Part shown: piece by piece, positions 43,401 through 49,400 of the stretch
Position numbering within the stretch: the first letter of the stretch is position 1
Layout: each line of letters begins with the position of its first letter
Origin: an uncultured Adlercreutzia sp.
GTDB lineage: Bacteria; Actinomycetota; Coriobacteriia; Coriobacteriales; Eggerthellaceae
Length of the DNA stretch: 56,171 nt
Direction: 5' to 3'
Assembly (NCBI GenBank): GCA_910585575.1
Contig: CAJUFS010000007.1
Coordinates: 7,222 to 63,392 of the forward strand
Made by a program: the position numbers and the translations under genes
The notes under the pieces: model-generated
The model's input: the letters and a program-made list of their open reading frames with translations, nothing else
What the model was told of the DNA's origin: nothing
The model's database searches: none

Positions 43401-46400
43401 GACGTTAACCAGATGATAGCCTTCCCAAGCCGTGCGGGGCACCACGTAACTGCCCGAGAGGCTCCCATTGACCGAGAGCCCGCTGCCCGTCGCACCCGAG
43501 GCGTTCACCAGGTACTTGGCATCCAATTCCGCACGCGGAATGGAAGTCGTGCCCGTCGTGCCGTCGTCCTTCACCCATTTCACAACGATGGAGGTGATAT
43601 CGGACTGATTGCGCAGATAGCGGTTCACTACAATGCGGCTCGTCTCGAAGCCGTAGCGCTTCCCGTCGCCGAGGGCCGTGAAAGGCAAGTCACTGGTGCT
43701 TACGTAGCCAGGAAGAATCTGGGACTTGCCCGTCAACTTGTCGTCCCGGGTCAGGATGTTCCAACCAACTACCGATGTGGCATTCTCCACTTTCTTCGTA
43801 TCACCCACGTGGATGACGAAGCCCTCGCGTTCCTCCTCCAAGGGAACGGTCAGATCGTCTTCCTTCTCGGAGGTCTGCAGATCGGTCGGTCGATCCTTCA
43901 AGTAGGCGAAGGTTTTGTTGGTGGCCACGGGATCGATCGGCGTGATGGCACCGGTGTCGCTGTGCGCCAGTTCTTCACTGGGCGACACCGACGTGGCATA
44001 GGAGGCCACTACCGAGCCGGTCAACCGGCACTCGCTTTTGAGCGGAGAAGTCAGGTAGGCGCCCGAGGGAAGCGTTGGAGCACCGTAGAAAGCCACCAAC
44101 GGGCAGGTAGGATTCAGTAGATCCTTCTGACGCACAGCCGGCGTATAGGCGGCGTCCTGCGAGGCTTCCTCATAGGTGTCGCGATCAAAGTGCTGGAAGA
44201 ACACATTCGGGTTGAAATATGAGAAGTTGACGGTAAGTCCCGTTAGGTAATACCCGGCCGAAGCATTCCACATGTCGGAAGCAAGGAGCACGCCGCCCAC
44301 GGGAGACGAACCGATCGCCCCTGACATCTCATGCCTCATATTGGCGTAGTATTTGTTGTTCGTCATGATGCGTTTGGCTAAAACCTGAGCCTTTGTCAGC
44401 GTTTTTGTCGAAGAAGCGCCCGAGGCGTCACGCAAGTGCAGCACCACGGCATCGGCATCGCGCAGGGTCATGTTTTCCAACAATGACTGATTCAGATAGA
44501 CCGACGAGGTTTTGTAGCCCCTGAAGCCGTTCACATCGTTGTAGATGCTGTACAGATCTCCCGTGCTGAACGAGCCGTTGTGCGCCGGCGAAGTGGTGTG
44601 GTTGTCGATGTAGAAGGCAAAGCCCGAACCGGCACTGAAGGCCGAAGATCCCGATTCATTCGCCGTGCCGAGCGATACCTTCTGCGCCGCCCGGCTGCCA
44701 CCCGTCGCGTCGTCCTGGAAATAAGCGTAGCCACGCTCGAGGCGATAGCCAAAAGCGTGCACCTCAGGCGACGGTGATGAGGCGTGCAAATAGGCCTTCT
44801 TAGAAGAATGAACAGCGTTGTTTCCCAGGCGATAGTCGGTGGCCAGCGTTCCGCTCATGGGATAACGGCCTACAATGCCAGGATTCCCGTGAATGGCAAC
44901 GTACACGGACGAGGCCGTAGTAGAGGGCGAGGCGTTGCTCGACGCCGCCACCCTGCCGTCAAAGGACTCGAAATTGACCTTCACTTTATCCAAGCGGGCA
45001 TCAGGCCACTCTGGAGTAGCCCAGGCGCTCTGGGGAATGACTGCGCAGCCGTAGAGCTCGGAAGAAGCATTGCGATTGATGAACGGCTCCAGTTCCTCGC
45101 GGGTAAGGGTCAGCGGGCCCTCGGCGCCCAGCTCGGTGCCGTCATGGACGCGCCAGAGGGTGACTGAAGTGATGTCGGCACAGGCCAGAAGTCCCTTGCT
45201 AATCACCACCGACGAGGGCACAAAACCGTTATGGCCTCGGTGGATCACCGAACCCTCGGGGTAGGTAACGCCGTCGACGAAGCCGCCATCGGGCAGCAGT
45301 GTGCAATCGCATGCCGAGTACAGCGCATTGTTCGCACCGGCGTTGTTGGCCGTTGCGTTCTCGTCGATGGGGGTACCCGACGAGAAAGACGATGTGGTAA
45401 ACGAGCCAGGCTCCATCTTCGACTCATGCTCGTTAGAGAGGTTGAAAACGAAGCCAGCCCGCTCCTCGTTCACGGGTACGTAGAGCTCGCCTTCATTGTT
45501 GCTATGACCGGACAGCGTGGCGCCAGGCGCTTCTTGGGGCGTCAAATAACCGTAGGCCTGCACCTTGGGCTGCACCGGCCCCAAGGGGTTAAGAGCCACC
45601 TGCTGCAGGCACGTGCGCACCGATCCAGCATAGAATCCCTGGGCGTTATCACCCAGATTGACCGGCGTCACCCACGTGGGAGTACCGTTGCTTAAGGTGG
45701 CAACGTTCGTAAAGGGGATCGTTTCCTCTGGATCGGTGCTTACTCCCTCTCCTTGAGGCTCGCGCATAATGCCCGAGAACGTAATATCGATGGGAATGTC
45801 CACGACCACCTTCGCAGCATCGACGCTGCTCTCGTGAACTCCAGGCTCGTGCACGGGCAGACGATCGGCGAAGTTTATGCGCACTTTACCCGTAAACCAA
45901 CGCGGCAGACCCGAACCCGTAACAAGCTTCGTACGCGTTTTAGCCTCGATGCCCTTGCTCTCCAGATATCCAGCGATGTCCAGAGCACCCTGGGCAAAAC
46001 CGCCCTTGGTTCCCCATCGCCAGACGTGCCATTGCCCCGAGATTCCCTCGTCAACCGGCTCGAGGTCGAGCGGCACCCACTCCAACTGATTATCTTCGAT
46101 GTATTGCGTCTGCTTGGGAGCCGTACACACCTGCACCTCGATAATCGGCTTGCCATTTCCGCCGAACCATTGCTCGAGGCTGCCCGCGGCGGCCGTGGCG
46201 GCCGACGGCGAAGCGGTGTTTCTCGAATCCTTTTTGACCCTCAAAGTAATCGTGCTGAGATCCCAATATTTGGGAAGCGAGTCCACCACATTGCTCGGCT
46301 GATCGCAGTTCTTCTCAATACCGGAAATGAAGATGTTTCCCTGAGAGGTGAAATCCGTCAAGCGATAATGGGACGGATAGCCCAAGCGGCCGGTTCCCGA

Positions 46401-49400
46401 TCCGCCGTTTTCAAGGAACTTCGGCTCGTTCATCACCGACGCCGGGGCATTCGGATCGTTCGCCGCATCGTAGGCGCTGGCGATCTTGCGCATCTTCACA
46501 CTGTTGAACACGTCCTCGAAGCGCTGGGCGTCGTTCTTGTTCGACTTCGACCAGGTGAAGCCCTCAATGCCCCGATTGCCGAAATAGACCGTGGGATAGC
46601 AGCCGAAGGCCAAGTTCGGATAGGTCTTGCGCTGAATCTTCGTATCCGGTTCTTGCCAGGGCGTATAGCTCAAATTGGTAGTAAACGGCGCTGCCACCAG
46701 CAGAGTCACCTTGCTGCGCTTATGGTCGGGATTACCGGTGGGCATGAGAAGCGGAGGCAGTTCGCCATTGGCATCCTTCTCGTTTTGAATCAAGAAGTTC
46801 ATCTGGCCGTTGCGCTCGAACGTCTGGTAAGCCAGAGGCTGCACGTTTGCCAAGCTCTCCACGTTGGTGAATTTCACCTGGTCGACGCTGTCCCAGAACA
46901 CATTCCACGACGCGGCATCGGTGTCCTGGTCAGTCACATCGTAGATGAGCACGCCGCCCGCATTGGGCTTACCAATGAAAGAGCCCGACTTCCAAACATC
47001 GCCGTACAGTTCGTCGGCGCTGACCGGAGTTCCGTCTGCTTTCCAGCTGGCAATATCGGAGCGCAGGATACCGCCCGTACCGCTTTCGGAGTTGGGCACC
47101 GTCAGGTTAAAGCCAAGAAGGTCGATGGGCGTGTCGAACGTCGGCGACGTGTTCTCGATCTCAACCTTGTAAGCGTGATAGTTGTAGCGGTCCCACATCA
47201 CCTGATGCTCGGTAAGCGGAGTCACTTTCATTTCCCACTGCAGATTCGACTTAATGAACGTGATACTGCGCACGAACTCCTTGGTGCTGGTACCGTTATC
47301 GATAACCACTCCACAGGTGTGCGCCTCGTTCGTGAGGACATCGATGTACGACTCTATTACGCAGCCCGTTTTTACCGCACCGCCTGTATTCTCCGGCACA
47401 TTGGCGGTAAAGGCCACGTCGAAAACATCCGCAAGGGCGAGCGTCGGGTCGTCGAAGCTCTTCGGGCAAAGTCGGAACACGCCGGTGAGCGCAAATACTT
47501 TGCTTTCGGGGTCGTTCTTGTCTTCTTGGTAGTAGCACCCTTCGATCTGCTTCCAGTTGTCCGCGCCATTAATGGGGAACGGAGACAGGGAGGAATAGAC
47601 ATCATAGCTTTCGAAAAGCGCGTCCATGTCCTCGGAGGTGAGCATCATACGCATGGGATTCGTGTTCCAGTCAGGGTTTTTAGCCGCGACGGCCGGATCA
47701 GCCAAAATGCCGCAGTACTCGTTATAGTCGGCTACCTCCTGGATGGTGCCGTCGACGTCTCGGTAGAAATAAGGAATCTCGAGGTAGATATTGGCCGGAT
47801 CGTTCGGCGTACCCAGAATGTAGAGGTCCGACGTATAAGCGTAGTCCAGCGAAACCGTGGCCTTGTTCGTGGAGCCCACCATGTAGATATTGTTCTCCTG
47901 GTCGAGCATCATGCAGTCGCCGTTATAGCCCAAGGTCAGACTAAAGGCATCGAGAAGCTCCTCGTCGGTGGCCGCATACAAAGCCACATTCCCATCAGGG
48001 TTAATACTCTGCATCATCAGCGAGTAGAAATTGCCGTTCGCGTCCGTCACCGCATGGCCGCTGATGCCCGGATGCGATTCGGGAAGAGCCGGCTTGGTGA
48101 ACTCGGTGGCTGCTGGCGCGTTGGCGCCCTCGTCGCCGCCTTCATTTGCGGAGTTATCGTCAGTCGGCTCGTTGCTGGCAGCGTTGTCGCCCTCATCGCC
48201 CTCAGGCTTCTGCGCAGCGTCACCCTCGGCAGGTTTCAGCTGGTCAGGAGCGGGAGACACCGAGGCTTTGCGCGCGAATGCGATGTCGGCTTCCTCGCGC
48301 AGCGGGAAGGCTTGGGCCGAAGACAGCACGCGCAGTGAGGGCTGGGCCTCGAACACGGCGCGCACCGGTTGATAGGCGCTCTTGTCCGCTGTCCCATCAA
48401 GCGTCAGATTCTCGGACGCGAACGGCACACTCACCAGCAGTACGCGCTCGCCGCCGGCCGACACCTTGCCCGCTTCGTCTTTCAAGCTGACAACGGCTCG
48501 GCCCTCGTCAGTTACCTGGTAAGGCAGGCAAATCAAACCCGCTGCCTCCAGCGCCTCGGCATTCGTGGGATCAATAGTCGCACGCTCATCTGCGGAAAGC
48601 CCCGTCACATCCAGCACGACCAAGCCGCTTTCGCCCGGTATGCCCACGTATTCCGTCTCACCGTCGGCAGCCTTCTCCTCCTTGTTGCCATCTGCGCGAT
48701 TCGCGCGCAGGTCGTGGGCGGTCAGACCGTTTTTGCCCTGAGCATCGGCCGGGTAGGAAACGGCGAAAGCCGCGCTCTGCGCGGCGGGAGCATGCTCGGG
48801 AATGGCGAGGGTGAGCAGATGGCTCGCCCATCCGGTCTGCCCGTCAGCCACCGTCGGCGAGCCCATCGGCTCGACGGCCAGGCTTGCTTCCGCCGTCGAC
48901 TCCACGTTCGACAAGTTGAGCGATCCAGCCCCTTGGCGCATAGCAGTGCCCAAGGAAGTCTTCCCGTCGGCATCGGTATAGGAATGCACCTCATAACCGC
49001 AGGTCAAAGCCGCGCTACCTCCGTCAATGACGGAGCCGGCGAAGCCCACCTCGAACTGGGGCATCGCGGCGTCGGCATCCAGGCGACCGTCTGCCTCGGT
49101 ACGTTTGCCGTCCTTGCCGCGCTCGCCGCCTTCATAGCGGAACACGATGCGACCGGACACGCCCCCTTTGAAGTCGTCGTCGGTCAAGCGCGCGTAACCA
49201 TTCTGATGAAGCTGCCACGCCGACCAACCCTCGGGCACACCTTCGCGGTACAGCGCTACGCGTCCGCCCAAGCGCTTGACGTTTTCGCTCATCAGAGCCT
49301 CATGGGCTCGATCGGCCACTGCCTGGGCCGTTTCGCCGACATGGGCGCTCTTCGCCTCGTTGGCACGGACAACGCGAATGGCCCACTCCTCGGCCGAGAG

